A DNA stretch of 64,000 nucleotides from JACMLD01 sp044223995. Lineage in GTDB: Bacteria; Bacteroidota; Bacteroidia; Chitinophagales; Chitinophagaceae. The notes below the pieces were generated by a model that saw only the letters and a list, made by a program, of their open reading frames with translations, did not search any database and was not told the origin of the DNA. A program made the position numbers and the translations under genes. Shown piece by piece: positions 7,575 through 15,727 of the stretch. The stretch's first letter is position 1; each line of letters begins with the position of its first letter. The stretch lies in the NCBI GenBank assembly GCA_044223995.1, contig JBGALE010000004.1:248001-312000 (forward strand). The letters run 5' to 3'.

Positions 7575-8363
7575 TTAACAACCATTTTGACGAAGCCAGC
7601 CGAGTGCATATTCCGCAACCTCTTTCCATCCGTTGTCTACAATCAGGGAATGCCCGCGGCCTTCAAATAATTTGAAATCGGTTTTAACGGAAGCATTGTA
7701 TTTTTTCTGCGATGCCTTGCCGAGTATGGGTGGTGCGATATGATCTTTTTCACCGCCTGTAATCAGCAACGGACCTCTTGTCGTGTTGGATGTATTGACG
7801 GCTGTTTCAAAACCGGCGAAAGTTGCTGTAGCTGCCTGGAACAATGGCCTTGCAGGGGCAGGTATCGTCCAGCGCTCATATAAATCCTTTGCCTCTGCTT
7901 CAGTTACAGCATTTGCAAAACCGTATTTAAACTGGTTGAAAGTTAGCGACACGGCTTTTTTAACATTAAATGGATTGCCCAGCACCGGAAAAGATGCTTT
8001 CAATGCAGACAATGGTAATTGCCAAACGCCTTTCATCGGAGCGGGATCGATGGCGATTCCTGCAGTAGCAATACCACGGCCCAGTAAGATCTGTGCAATC
8101 AAACCACCGAATGAATGTCCAATCACAATAGGAGGCTCGGAAAGTGTCGCAATGGTTTTCGCATAACTGTCGGCTATTTCCACGACGCCACGATTGGCTA
8201 TTAATTGTGGGTTGTTCCTGCATTCGGCAACAGTGGGAGCGTCGCCCGGCCATGCCGGATTGATGCATTCATATCCCTGTTGTTGAAAAAAATCCATCCA
8301 GGGTTGCCAGGAGCTGGTATGTATCCATAGTCCATGTATAAACACAATTTTCCTGTTTGCCAT
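7575..8363 (-). CDS. Alpha/beta-hydrolase family protein
   Basis: 262 aa, no signal peptide. The oxyanion-hole segment FIHGLWIHTSSWQPW is at residues 8-22, the nucleophile elbow GHSFGG has S84, the acid loop is TGGEKDHIAPP, and the base loop GRGHSLIVDNGW lies near residue 240, so a full Ser-Asp-His triad is present. Probably a cytoplasmic esterase or lipase-like enzyme of unknown substrate. It is divergent from the AraC-regulator gene at 8566, whose product could control it; that link is inference. Confidence 0.85.
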   Translation of the reverse strand: MANRKIVFIHGLWIHTSSWQPWMDFFQQQGYECINPAWPGDAPTVAECRNNPQLIANRGVVEIADSYAKTIATLSEPPIVIGHSFGGLIAQILLGRGIATAGIAIDPAPMKGVWQLPLSALKASFPVLGNPFNVKKAVSLTFNQFKYGFANAVTEAEAKDLYERWTIPAPARPLFQAATATFAGFETAVNTSNTTRGPLLITGGEKDHIAPPILGKASQKKYNASVKTDFKLFEGRGHSLIVDNGWKEVAEYALGWLRQNGC

Positions 8364-8565
8364 AAATGAAGGTTTTGGTGAAGACTAAGTTGCGGGATGG
8401 TTAAGGTACTCTATTTTTGCTTTTTATGGTATATCAAAATCGGCAATAATATCAAACAGTGAAGGTCACCACTCTTCACTTACCAGGATTACCAAATCAT
8501 AAATGTCCCCGGCGGGCCATCAAACATGCGTATATTTATTTGGCGGCAACAATTTTATATAATTC

Positions 8566-9420
8566 ATGCAGGTATTTCCCTCCATCGTATTAAGGCCATT
8601 TATCAGGCACTACCTTTTCCTGGAAAGCAAAGGCAGCAGTGGAAAACTACTGCGGCTTTTTTCTGATGGTAATACCGGCCTTGTATTTAATTCCGGCAAT
8701 GGTAGTATGACCAATAACACAGATGGCCTGTTGCCGGCAAAATTACCTTCATCATTTGTTTACGGACAAATCACCTGTTACAAGGATTTGTATTTAACAG
8801 ATGAAGCATCGATGGTGATTGTAGTGTTTCAGCCGGGCGGTATTAACCAGTTGCTCGGTATACCTGCTGTGCAACTGCGCGATCATGTTGTTACAACAAG
8901 GGACTTATTTGGCGCCCCATCATTGAAGCTGGAAGAAGCATTGAGCCGTCAAACACCGGTAACTGCAAAAATAGATTTGCTGAATACATTTTTTATTGAA
9001 TGGCTGGCTGATAAAAAGGTAGTAAAGCAGGTGATAACAGCTTCTTCCGTCGAATTTATCGTCGCCAACAGGGGAAATGTTTCTGTTGGGCAGCTTGTAA
9101 AACACGCAGGCTATACTGAAAGGCATGTTGAAAGAAGTTTTAATGAATGTATTGGTATCAGTCCCCGTAAATTTTGCAATATTGTGAAGCTTCATTTCTT
9201 CCTGAAGCTGCTCAATGACAAAGACAGTCAGCAAAGCCTGACCAGTATCGCTTATGAGGCTGGGTATGCAGATCAGTCGCACCTGGTAAAGGAGTTCAGG
9301 AAATATACCGGTCTTGTGCCGACGGACTATTTGCGGAAGACGCAAAAACTGGCGGTTAATTTTATGCAACTGGCAGATATGCCGATGTCGGGTTTGTACA
9401 ATTCAGTAATACCATCCTGA
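8566..9420 (+). CDS. AraC-family transcriptional regulator
   Basis: 284 aa. The N-terminal roughly 150 residues form a cupin-like sensor region starting MQVFPSIVLRPFIRHYLFLE, with an LLRLFSDGNTGLVFN segment typical of the AraC group having a DUF6597-type N-terminus. The C-terminal part holds the double helix-turn-helix: VGQLVKHAGYTERHVERSFNE, then LTSIAYEAGYADQSHLVKEF and the closing FRKYTGLVPTDYL. It is followed 33 bases later by the nitrilase-family gene and probably shares a transcript with it. The inducer is unknown. Confidence 0.88.
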   Translation: MQVFPSIVLRPFIRHYLFLESKGSSGKLLRLFSDGNTGLVFNSGNGSMTNNTDGLLPAKLPSSFVYGQITCYKDLYLTDEASMVIVVFQPGGINQLLGIPAVQLRDHVVTTRDLFGAPSLKLEEALSRQTPVTAKIDLLNTFFIEWLADKKVVKQVITASSVEFIVANRGNVSVGQLVKHAGYTERHVERSFNECIGISPRKFCNIVKLHFFLKLLNDKDSQQSLTSIAYEAGYADQSHLVKEFRKYTGLVPTDYLRKTQKLAVNFMQLADMPMSGLYNSVIPS

Positions 9421-9453
9421 ATTAGTTTTGTCCATAAATTAATTCCCCCTGAT

Positions 9454-10407
9454 ATGGACAATATAAAAATCTCAACCGCGCAATTCGAACACAGGAATGC
9501 AGATAAGTCCTATAATCTCTCGGTGATTGAAAAACTATCGCGGCAGGCGGCCGGTGACGGAGCGCATATCGTTGCCTTTCACGAATGCTCGGTAACAGGG
9601 TACACATTTGCACGCCATCTCTCGAAAGAGCAGATGCTGGACCTGGCAGAGCTGATTCCCGGCGGTGAGAGTATTGCAGCGCTGACACGAATAGCCAAAG
9701 AGAATAATATTGTTGTCATGGCAGGTTTGTTTGAAAAAGATGAACAGGATAATTTGTTCAAAGCATATGTGTGTGTTGATGGAAATGGGCTGGTGGCGAA
9801 ATTCAGGAAGCTTCATCCATTTATCAACCCGCATTTATTACCCGGTGACAGCTATTGTGTCTTTGAATTATTTGGATGGAAATGCGGTATCCTGATTTGT
9901 TATGATAATAATATTATTGAGAATGTTCGTGCCGCAAAACTCCTGGGTGCGGATATTATATTTATGCCGCATGTTACGATGTGTACCACTTCGCCCAGGC
10001 CCGGCGCGGGGCTTGTCGACCCGTTGTTATGGAAAAACCGGGAGACAGACCCCACTTCTTTGCGGCTGGAATTTGATGGTATGAAGGGGAGGGCCTGGCT
10101 GATGAAGTGGTTGCCGGCAAGGGCATACGACAATGGTGTGTATGTGGTATTCTCCAATGCCATTGGAATGGATGATGACCAGTTAAAAAATGGTTGTTCC
10201 ATGATACTGGATCCGTTTGGCGATATACTGGAGGAATGCCGTTCTTTTAATGACAGTATTGTTACTGCCACCATCACTGTGGAAAAAATATCAAAATCCG
10301 GAGGGTATCGATACCTCAAAGCCCGTCGGCCTGATTTGTACCGCGATATCATTGGGCAGGCGCATCAATCAGATCAGAAAGTAGTCTGGTTGCAGGATAT
10401 AAATTAA
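9454..10407 (+). CDS. Carbon-nitrogen hydrolase (nitrilase superfamily)
   Basis: 317 aa, cytosolic. The catalytic triad is visible: E44 in VAFHECSVTGY, K119 in KFRKLHPF and C149 in GILICYDNN. The superfamily hydrolyses nitriles, amides or carbamoyl groups. The size and the DNNIIEN stretch after the Cys fit an amidase or carbamoylase branch rather than a true nitrilase, but the substrate cannot be read. The PHVTMCTTSPRPGAG insertion is distinctive. It follows the AraC regulator closely, so that regulator is the likely controller. Confidence 0.85.
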   Translation: MDNIKISTAQFEHRNADKSYNLSVIEKLSRQAAGDGAHIVAFHECSVTGYTFARHLSKEQMLDLAELIPGGESIAALTRIAKENNIVVMAGLFEKDEQDNLFKAYVCVDGNGLVAKFRKLHPFINPHLLPGDSYCVFELFGWKCGILICYDNNIIENVRAAKLLGADIIFMPHVTMCTTSPRPGAGLVDPLLWKNRETDPTSLRLEFDGMKGRAWLMKWLPARAYDNGVYVVFSNAIGMDDDQLKNGCSMILDPFGDILEECRSFNDSIVTATITVEKISKSGGYRYLKARRPDLYRDIIGQAHQSDQKVVWLQDIN

Positions 10408-10737
10408 AAGTATTCAGTTTGACATTTACGGCACCTGCTCGTCGTAGCGAACATTGCTTCTTTGCGATCGTTGCGTGAAAATGCATTTTATGATGTAACA
10501 AAATAAATGCAGATCATTTCGTTTATTCCTGAAAATGGAAAAGCCGTTGATCGTATTCCCAAAGAATAAAATATTCAGTGCTACAAAAGGTGTTTTGTTA
10601 ATACCATTGCGATCAAACAGGCTCCCTTAAGCGCAGATTTGTTTTTTGCATGGCTGCAAAAGGCTTTCTTTTGTTTTGTGCTTCAAATTATTTTACCTTC
10701 ATGCCGCTAACGGGAACACCTTATCACTATCTAAAAA
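10408..10737. other. 330-bp intergenic region
   Basis: No gene longer than about 30 codons. It contains an alternating CG-rich stretch near 10440-10480 (GTAGCGAACATTGC, TTTGCGATCGTTGCG) and a TTATTTTACCTTC segment at 10688-10700 that may be part of the promoter for the Crp-like gene. Nothing else is recognised. Confidence 0.5.
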
Positions 10738-11304
10738 ATGCAGGCACTCTATGAATATATTCAGCGCTTTACTGTTGTTTCACAACAGGAGTTTCAGCAA
10801 ATAGCATCATTGCTGGAGGAAAAGCGTTTTGCAAAGAAGCAAATTCTCATCAACCAGGGCGATATTGAAAACTATGTGTACATCGTGAAAAAAGGACTCG
10901 CCCGAAAATTCTTTTATAAAGGTAAAAATGAGGTCATCACTCAGATAGCCAAAGAAGGCGACTTGCTGTGTTCGTCTGTGTCATTTCTTTCGCAACAACC
11001 TTCACAATATACCGTCGAAACCCTGGAACCCTGCATTCTTTATGCCATGAGTTATGCCAATACCGAATTGTTGTTTGCTTCCGGCACAAAAATGGAAAGG
11101 CTTGGCCGGCTGGTAACACTGGACTGGTTATTGCAAAAGGAAGTATGGGACCAGGAACGCCTGACGCAAGAGCCGCGCGAAAGGTTTAAGAAATTTGTAG
11201 AAACCAACAATGACCTGATTAGCCGCGTACCGCAAAAATACTTAGCATCCTATCTTAACATGAAGCCGGAAACCTTTAGCCGGTACAAACATTTATTAAA
11301 ATAA
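10738..11304 (+). CDS. Crp/Fnr-family transcriptional regulator, first tandem copy
   Basis: 188 aa. Residues about 15-120 are a cyclic-nucleotide-binding-type beta-barrel (ILINQGDIENYVYIVKKGLARKFF, then a SFLSQQPSQYTVETLEPC segment). The C-terminus is a short helix-turn-helix, RVPQKYLASYLNMKPETFSR, of the kind found in Bacteroidota Crp-like regulators. The effector is unknown, and the canonical cAMP-contacting arginine pattern is not obvious. The following gene is a clear paralog 17 bases downstream; the pair probably arose by duplication and is co-transcribed. Confidence 0.85.
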   Translation: MQALYEYIQRFTVVSQQEFQQIASLLEEKRFAKKQILINQGDIENYVYIVKKGLARKFFYKGKNEVITQIAKEGDLLCSSVSFLSQQPSQYTVETLEPCILYAMSYANTELLFASGTKMERLGRLVTLDWLLQKEVWDQERLTQEPRERFKKFVETNNDLISRVPQKYLASYLNMKPETFSRYKHLLK

Positions 11305-11321
11305 AACCTTCGGTTGATTTC

Positions 11322-11942
11322 ATGAACGACGTGGCGCTATACAAGCTTTACATGGAAAACCTGCTGAAATACTTTCGGCGTTTTATCGATATGTCGCAGG
11401 AAGAATTTGACCTGATTGCACCTTATTTTGTAATCAGGAAATTCGACAAGAAGGTAAAAATGGTAAAGATTGGAGAGGTGGACAATCACTTCAATATTAT
11501 TGTAAAGGGCCTTGTGAGAAAATACCTGCTGGTTAAGAAGAAAGAGATTACTCTACAACTTTCAACGGAAGGGCATATGATTCATTCGGAAATTTCCTTT
11601 AATACCCGTCAGCCTTCCGATTGCATCATTGAAACCATCGAACCTTCTATTTTTATATCCATTTCGCATGCCAATATCCAGGAGATTTATGAAAAGTACC
11701 CGAAGACAGAGCGGCTGGGCAGGTTGATCATTGCAGAGATGTTTATAAAAAAAGATTTCCGTGATTTTGACCAGCTCAATAAAAGCACCCGGGAACGTTT
11801 TTTGGAGTATGTACAAAACCATCCGGATATGTTGCAGCGCGTTCCTCAAAAATACCTGGCTTCTTACCTGAATATAAAACCGGAAACCTTTAGCCGTTTG
11901 AAACACCTGCTTCGCCCAAAAAAGAATACGGCTAAAGATTAA
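11322..11942 (+). CDS. Crp/Fnr-family transcriptional regulator, second tandem copy
   Basis: 206 aa. Same architecture as the preceding gene: a cNMP-binding-type barrel (KMVKIGEVDNHFNIIVKGLVRK) and a nearly identical recognition region RVPQKYLASYLNIKPETFSR, so the two may bind similar DNA sites. The sensory halves differ much more, suggesting different signals with overlapping targets, or heterodimers; this is inference. Its last 11 bases overlap tail-to-tail with the end of the mntH gene on the other strand. Confidence 0.85.
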   Translation: MNDVALYKLYMENLLKYFRRFIDMSQEEFDLIAPYFVIRKFDKKVKMVKIGEVDNHFNIIVKGLVRKYLLVKKKEITLQLSTEGHMIHSEISFNTRQPSDCIIETIEPSIFISISHANIQEIYEKYPKTERLGRLIIAEMFIKKDFRDFDQLNKSTRERFLEYVQNHPDMLQRVPQKYLASYLNIKPETFSRLKHLLRPKKNTAKD

Positions 11943-13815
11943 CCACCAGCACCGGTATTTTCAGTTCGTGTCTTACTTTATTAATGGTTTCGCCATATAA
12001 TAAATCTTTTACGCCCGAATGACCGTGTGCACCCATTATCAGTAAATCGGCTTTTTCTTCTTTTGCAATGCGGACGATTTCCTGTACCCTGTTTTTATAA
12101 CCCAGCCTGGCAATAGCATCGCGGCCCTGCTGCCGTAATGCTTCTGCATAGGAGACGAGTTGCTCCTCATCTTTACGACTTTCAAGATCATCTGTATTAG
12201 GGCCGAGAAATTTTGCAGTAGCGCTTTCTACAACATGCAGCAAAACATAGCGGCTGTCTTTTTTCCCCTGTCCCAGGGCAAAAGCAATTAATTTTTCATC
12301 GTGCTGGCTGAAATCGAGGGCGATGACTATTTGTTTAAATTCAGGAATGGTCAGCGGGCTTAATGCTTTCACTTCCGGGTGTACAGTAGCAGGCGCCTGT
12401 TCCCGTCTTCTTTTCGCCAGCGGAAACAGCAGCACAATAAACAGTAAAGCGACCAGGGCAATGAGCCCAATAACTACCATGACTTTTGTGAATATTGAAT
12501 GTTCGTTTTGCAAATATCCCAATGCTTCGCCGAAAACCATTTTTAAATTGAGGTACACGAGTACGGCGGCCACCGCCCATGCTGCTATTTTTGTCAGCGG
12601 TTTGATGGCAAACATGCCCATCTTCTTTTTTTCGCTGACGAAATGAATAAGTGGTATGATGGCAAACCCAAGCTGCAGGCTGAGTATGACCTGGCTGAAA
12701 ACAAGTAAGGTGTCGATTTCCCTGTCGCCATATAATAATATAGTAATAACTGCCGGGATAATGGCCAGCAGCCGGGTGATCAATCTTCGCAGTAAAGGAT
12801 TGATGCGCAATAAGAGGTAACCTTCCATTACAATCTGTCCTGCCAGTGTACCAGTTACAGTTGAACTCTGACCGGACGCTATCAATGCAATGGCAAACAA
12901 TATCGGCGCAAGCGCTGTCCCCAGTAAAGGCGCCAGCAAAGTATGTGCTTCTTTTATTTCAGCGACTTCGGTTCTGCCGGTTTTAAAAAAAACTGTGGCA
13001 GCGAGGACCAGTATGGCTGCATTGACAAAAAAAGCCAGGTTCAGGGCGATGGTGCTGTCAAGAAAATTAAGTTTTAACGCCTGCCTTATACCTTTTTCAT
13101 CGCGCGGAAATTTCCTGGTTTGTACCAGTGCAGAATGCAGGTATAAATTGTGCGGCATTACGGTAGCGCCGATAATACCAATGGCAATATACAATGCTTC
13201 GCTGTTGGGAATGGAGGGAATAAACCCGCCGGCCACTTCAGCTATATTCGGTTTTGCAAATATGATCTCAGCGAGGAAGGAAAGCCCGATGATGGCAACC
13301 AGTGTTATGATAAAGGCTTCCATTTTACGGATGCCGAGCTTTTGCAGGTAAAAAAGTAAAAAAGTGTCCAGTACTGTTATGACTACGCCCCACAAAATAG
13401 GAATATGCGTCAGGAGATGTATACCGATGGCCATACCCAGTACTTCCGCCAGGTCGCAGGCGGCAATGGCTATTTCTGCCAATACATATAATATGAAGTT
13501 GATCACCGGTGGATATACTTCCCGGTTGACCTGCGCGAGATCGCGCCCGCGCACGATACCCAATCTTGCTGAAAGGTTTTGCAGTAAAAGCGCCATCAGG
13601 TTGCTCATCAGCAACACCCAGATAAGTGTATATCCAAATTTGCTGCCGCCTGCCAAATCAGTAGCCCAGTTACCCGGGTCCATATATCCCACACTCACCA
13701 GGTAGGCCGGTCCGAAGAAAGCCAGTATGGTGCGTGCTTTCTTATTGCTGCGTGTCGTATCCACCGAATGGTGGACTTCGCTTAAAGATGTATCATGATT
13801 TTGATTTGTTGTCAT
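11932..13815 (-). CDS. mntH: NRAMP-family Mn2+/Fe2+ transporter fused to a C-terminal universal-stress (Usp) domain
   Basis: 627 aa from the ATG at 13815, which overlaps the mntR end by 23 bases. An in-frame upstream ATG at 13848 lies deeper inside mntR and is less likely. Residues about 25-465 form an NRAMP proton-coupled divalent-metal importer with D46-P-G-N49 (metal ligands), M220-P-H222 and the transport motif GQSSTVTGTLAGQ. About eleven membrane segments are visible. Residues about 490-627 are a Usp domain starting KQIVIALDFSQHDE, with GAHGHSG and YGETINKV forming a slightly altered G-2x-G-9x-G nucleotide motif. The Usp part should be cytosolic and may sense nucleotide or regulate transport; that is inference. 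Confidence 0.9.
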   Translation of the reverse strand: MTTNQNHDTSLSEVHHSVDTTRSNKKARTILAFFGPAYLVSVGYMDPGNWATDLAGGSKFGYTLIWVLLMSNLMALLLQNLSARLGIVRGRDLAQVNREVYPPVINFILYVLAEIAIAACDLAEVLGMAIGIHLLTHIPILWGVVITVLDTFLLFYLQKLGIRKMEAFIITLVAIIGLSFLAEIIFAKPNIAEVAGGFIPSIPNSEALYIAIGIIGATVMPHNLYLHSALVQTRKFPRDEKGIRQALKLNFLDSTIALNLAFFVNAAILVLAATVFFKTGRTEVAEIKEAHTLLAPLLGTALAPILFAIALIASGQSSTVTGTLAGQIVMEGYLLLRINPLLRRLITRLLAIIPAVITILLYGDREIDTLLVFSQVILSLQLGFAIIPLIHFVSEKKKMGMFAIKPLTKIAAWAVAAVLVYLNLKMVFGEALGYLQNEHSIFTKVMVVIGLIALVALLFIVLLFPLAKRRREQAPATVHPEVKALSPLTIPEFKQIVIALDFSQHDEKLIAFALGQGKKDSRYVLLHVVESATAKFLGPNTDDLESRKDEEQLVSYAEALRQQGRDAIARLGYKNRVQEIVRIAKEEKADLLIMGAHGHSGVKDLLYGETINKVRHELKIPVLVVNL

Positions 13816-14476
13816 AAGAAACCAGTAAATTTTTTGCCACATGTTCACTAACGGTTACGGGCTGCTGGCTGCGTAGTTTTAATTCTACGGAACCGTCAAT
13901 GCCGAATCTTTTTTTCACTTCTATGCGTGTTCCAATATGTATGTTTTTATGTTTGAGTAATTCCAGCATGTCCTGCGACTGATCACTGATGCCATTTACC
14001 ACTGCGATGCTGTTGATGGGCAGATCTGTTACGGCCAGTTGCTGCAGGGAAGGCATTTTGCCATTGATATCCGGAATGGGATCGCCGTGCGGGTCGCACT
14101 GTGGGTATTCGAGAAATATTTCCAATTGATCCACCAGTTTTTTACTGCTGATATGCTCCAGTTCTTCGGCTATTTCGTGTACTTCCTCCCATCCAAAATG
14201 CAGTTTCTCCACGAGGAATAATTCCCAGAGCCGGTGTTTGCGGATGATATGCAATGCTACTTTTTTCCCTTCTGCTGTAAGCTTTACGCCATAATATTTC
14301 TCATACTGCAACAATTTCTGCGATTTCAATTTCTTCAGCATATCGGTCACTGAAGCGGGACGGGTTTGCAACGCCTCCGCAAGTGCATTGGTGGTCACCG
14401 TTTCCTGTTCCTGCTGCAGGTGGAAGATGGCTTTCAGGTAGTTTTCCTTGCTGCTTGAATATTTTACGGCTGTCAT
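13793..14476 (-). CDS. mntR: DtxR/MntR-family metal-dependent repressor
   Basis: 227 aa. The N-terminal winged helix-turn-helix is at residues about 5-70 (VTTNALAEALQTRPASVTDMLKKL). A dimerisation and metal-binding domain follows, with HEIAEELEHISS and the ECDPHG-like CDPHGDPIP motif, then a C-terminal FeoA/SH3-like domain from about 150. It senses Mn2+ or Fe2+ in the cytoplasm and represses metal uptake; its obvious target is the overlapping mntH gene. A good operator lies at 14510-14537, 34 bases before its start, suggesting autoregulation of the mntR-mntH operon. Confidence 0.9.
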   Translation of the reverse strand: MTAVKYSSSKENYLKAIFHLQQEQETVTTNALAEALQTRPASVTDMLKKLKSQKLLQYEKYYGVKLTAEGKKVALHIIRKHRLWELFLVEKLHFGWEEVHEIAEELEHISSKKLVDQLEIFLEYPQCDPHGDPIPDINGKMPSLQQLAVTDLPINSIAVVNGISDQSQDMLELLKHKNIHIGTRIEVKKRFGIDGSVELKLRSQQPVTVSEHVAKNLLVSYDNKSKS

Positions 14477-14509
14477 GGTGAGCGGCCTGCCGCCTTTTTT
14501 TTACTTGTA

Positions 14510-14537
14510 TCTAAATAAAAATTTAGACAAATCTAAA
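14510..14537 (-). promoter_or_regulatory. MntR/DtxR-type operator
   Basis: TTTAGA-CAAA-TCTAAA (14522-14537) is a perfect inverted repeat of the kind bound by DtxR/MntR repressors. A third half-site TCTAAA at 14510-14515 forms another inverted repeat with the shared TTTAGA across 6 bases. The site lies between the divergent mntR and lipoprotein (14621) genes, upstream of both. Confidence 0.65.
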
Positions 14538-14620
14538 AAATATTCCGGGGAATTACAAATTTTATTCATTTGCGATCGGCTCAAATGCTTTATTTTAGTT
14601 GGGAAACCATTGGTGCTACC

Positions 14621-15580
14621 ATGAAAAAATGGCCCTTACTGTTCCTGATGCCGCTGTTGTTGTTTGCCTGCAAGGGTAAAAAAAAGCAATTGTCGGACGA
14701 CGATGCCTTGGAACCTGCCGATTTTATCGCCTATTTCGATGAAATAAAGCTTCCTGTTTACCTGGCGGATTCATCTTTTACGAAAAAAGACAATGATTCT
14801 GTTATTATCAGCTCCAAAGCGTTTGCCCGCTTTGTGCCCGATACATTGTTATCAAGACATTTTGGAAAAGGCCTTCATCCCAAATTATACCCGGAAGGAA
14901 AGGTGTCGGTTAAAAACCAGGAGACCTATCTTTTTGTAAAGGCCGCTGCACCGGGAAAGAAATCAATTTTTGTACTGGTATTTGACAAGGATAAAAAATT
15001 TGTGGTGGGTATGCCCCTGGTTACTTCCGACGATGATGAGCGTACACAAAACTCCGCAGGCATGGATTCGAAGTATACTATCACCACCAACCAGGCGAAG
15101 AAAGCTGCCTCTGGAATTGTATACCGGAAAAAAGCCTATGTATTTAACAGTGCAGGCGTTTTTACGCTGATACTGACAGAATCAAATGATGTGGCATCTG
15201 TTAAAAATATCCTGATCAACCCAATAGATACGTTGCCCAGGAAAAATAAACTGTCGGGCGATTATACACAGGACAAAATAAACATTGTATCATTCCGCGA
15301 TGGCAGGAATGCATCTGAACTGATTATGTTTGTTCATTTTGAAAAAGATGGCGGCAACTGCCGGGGGGAATTGAAGGGTGAAGTAAAAGTACAAGGCAGC
15401 AACAAAGCGGTATTTCACCGTTCCGGTGATCAGTGTATCCTTGAATTTGTTTTCAACGGCAATTCCGTCACCATGAAGGAGGAAGCAGGCTGTGGGTCTC
15501 ACCGTGATATTAAATGTTTCTTTGAAGGAACCTATACCCGGAAAGCATCACCGAAAGCGGCCAAAGCCCGGAAAAAATGA
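14621..15580 (+). CDS. Lipoprotein of unknown function, divergent from mntR
   Basis: 319 aa from the ATG at 14621; an upstream TTG at 14570 would precede the signal. MKKWPLLFLMPLLLFAC is a lipoprotein signal with the lipobox Cys at residue 17. The mature protein begins with a Lys-rich then Asp-rich stretch and continues as a soluble domain. The C-terminal third contains DGGNCRGELKGEVKVQGSN and EAGCGSHRDIKCFFEGTY, a Cys-containing beta-rich region, and ends KKASPKAAKARKK-like basic. No family recognised. Its start is 84 bases from the MntR-type operator, so it might be metal-regulated; this is inference. Confidence 0.65.
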   Translation: MKKWPLLFLMPLLLFACKGKKKQLSDDDALEPADFIAYFDEIKLPVYLADSSFTKKDNDSVIISSKAFARFVPDTLLSRHFGKGLHPKLYPEGKVSVKNQETYLFVKAAAPGKKSIFVLVFDKDKKFVVGMPLVTSDDDERTQNSAGMDSKYTITTNQAKKAASGIVYRKKAYVFNSAGVFTLILTESNDVASVKNILINPIDTLPRKNKLSGDYTQDKINIVSFRDGRNASELIMFVHFEKDGGNCRGELKGEVKVQGSNKAVFHRSGDQCILEFVFNGNSVTMKEEAGCGSHRDIKCFFEGTYTRKASPKAAKARKK

Positions 15581-15727
15581 TGTTGGGTTACCAGTGCCCA
15601 AAAAAAATTTGTTCATTGTTCAGGAGGAAGATCGGTCAACAAAATGAATATCATACAATTCATATACAATTTTACCGTTATTTTGCGTACTTAATACACA
15701 TTTAGATAAAGTAAGAATGTAACTGTT

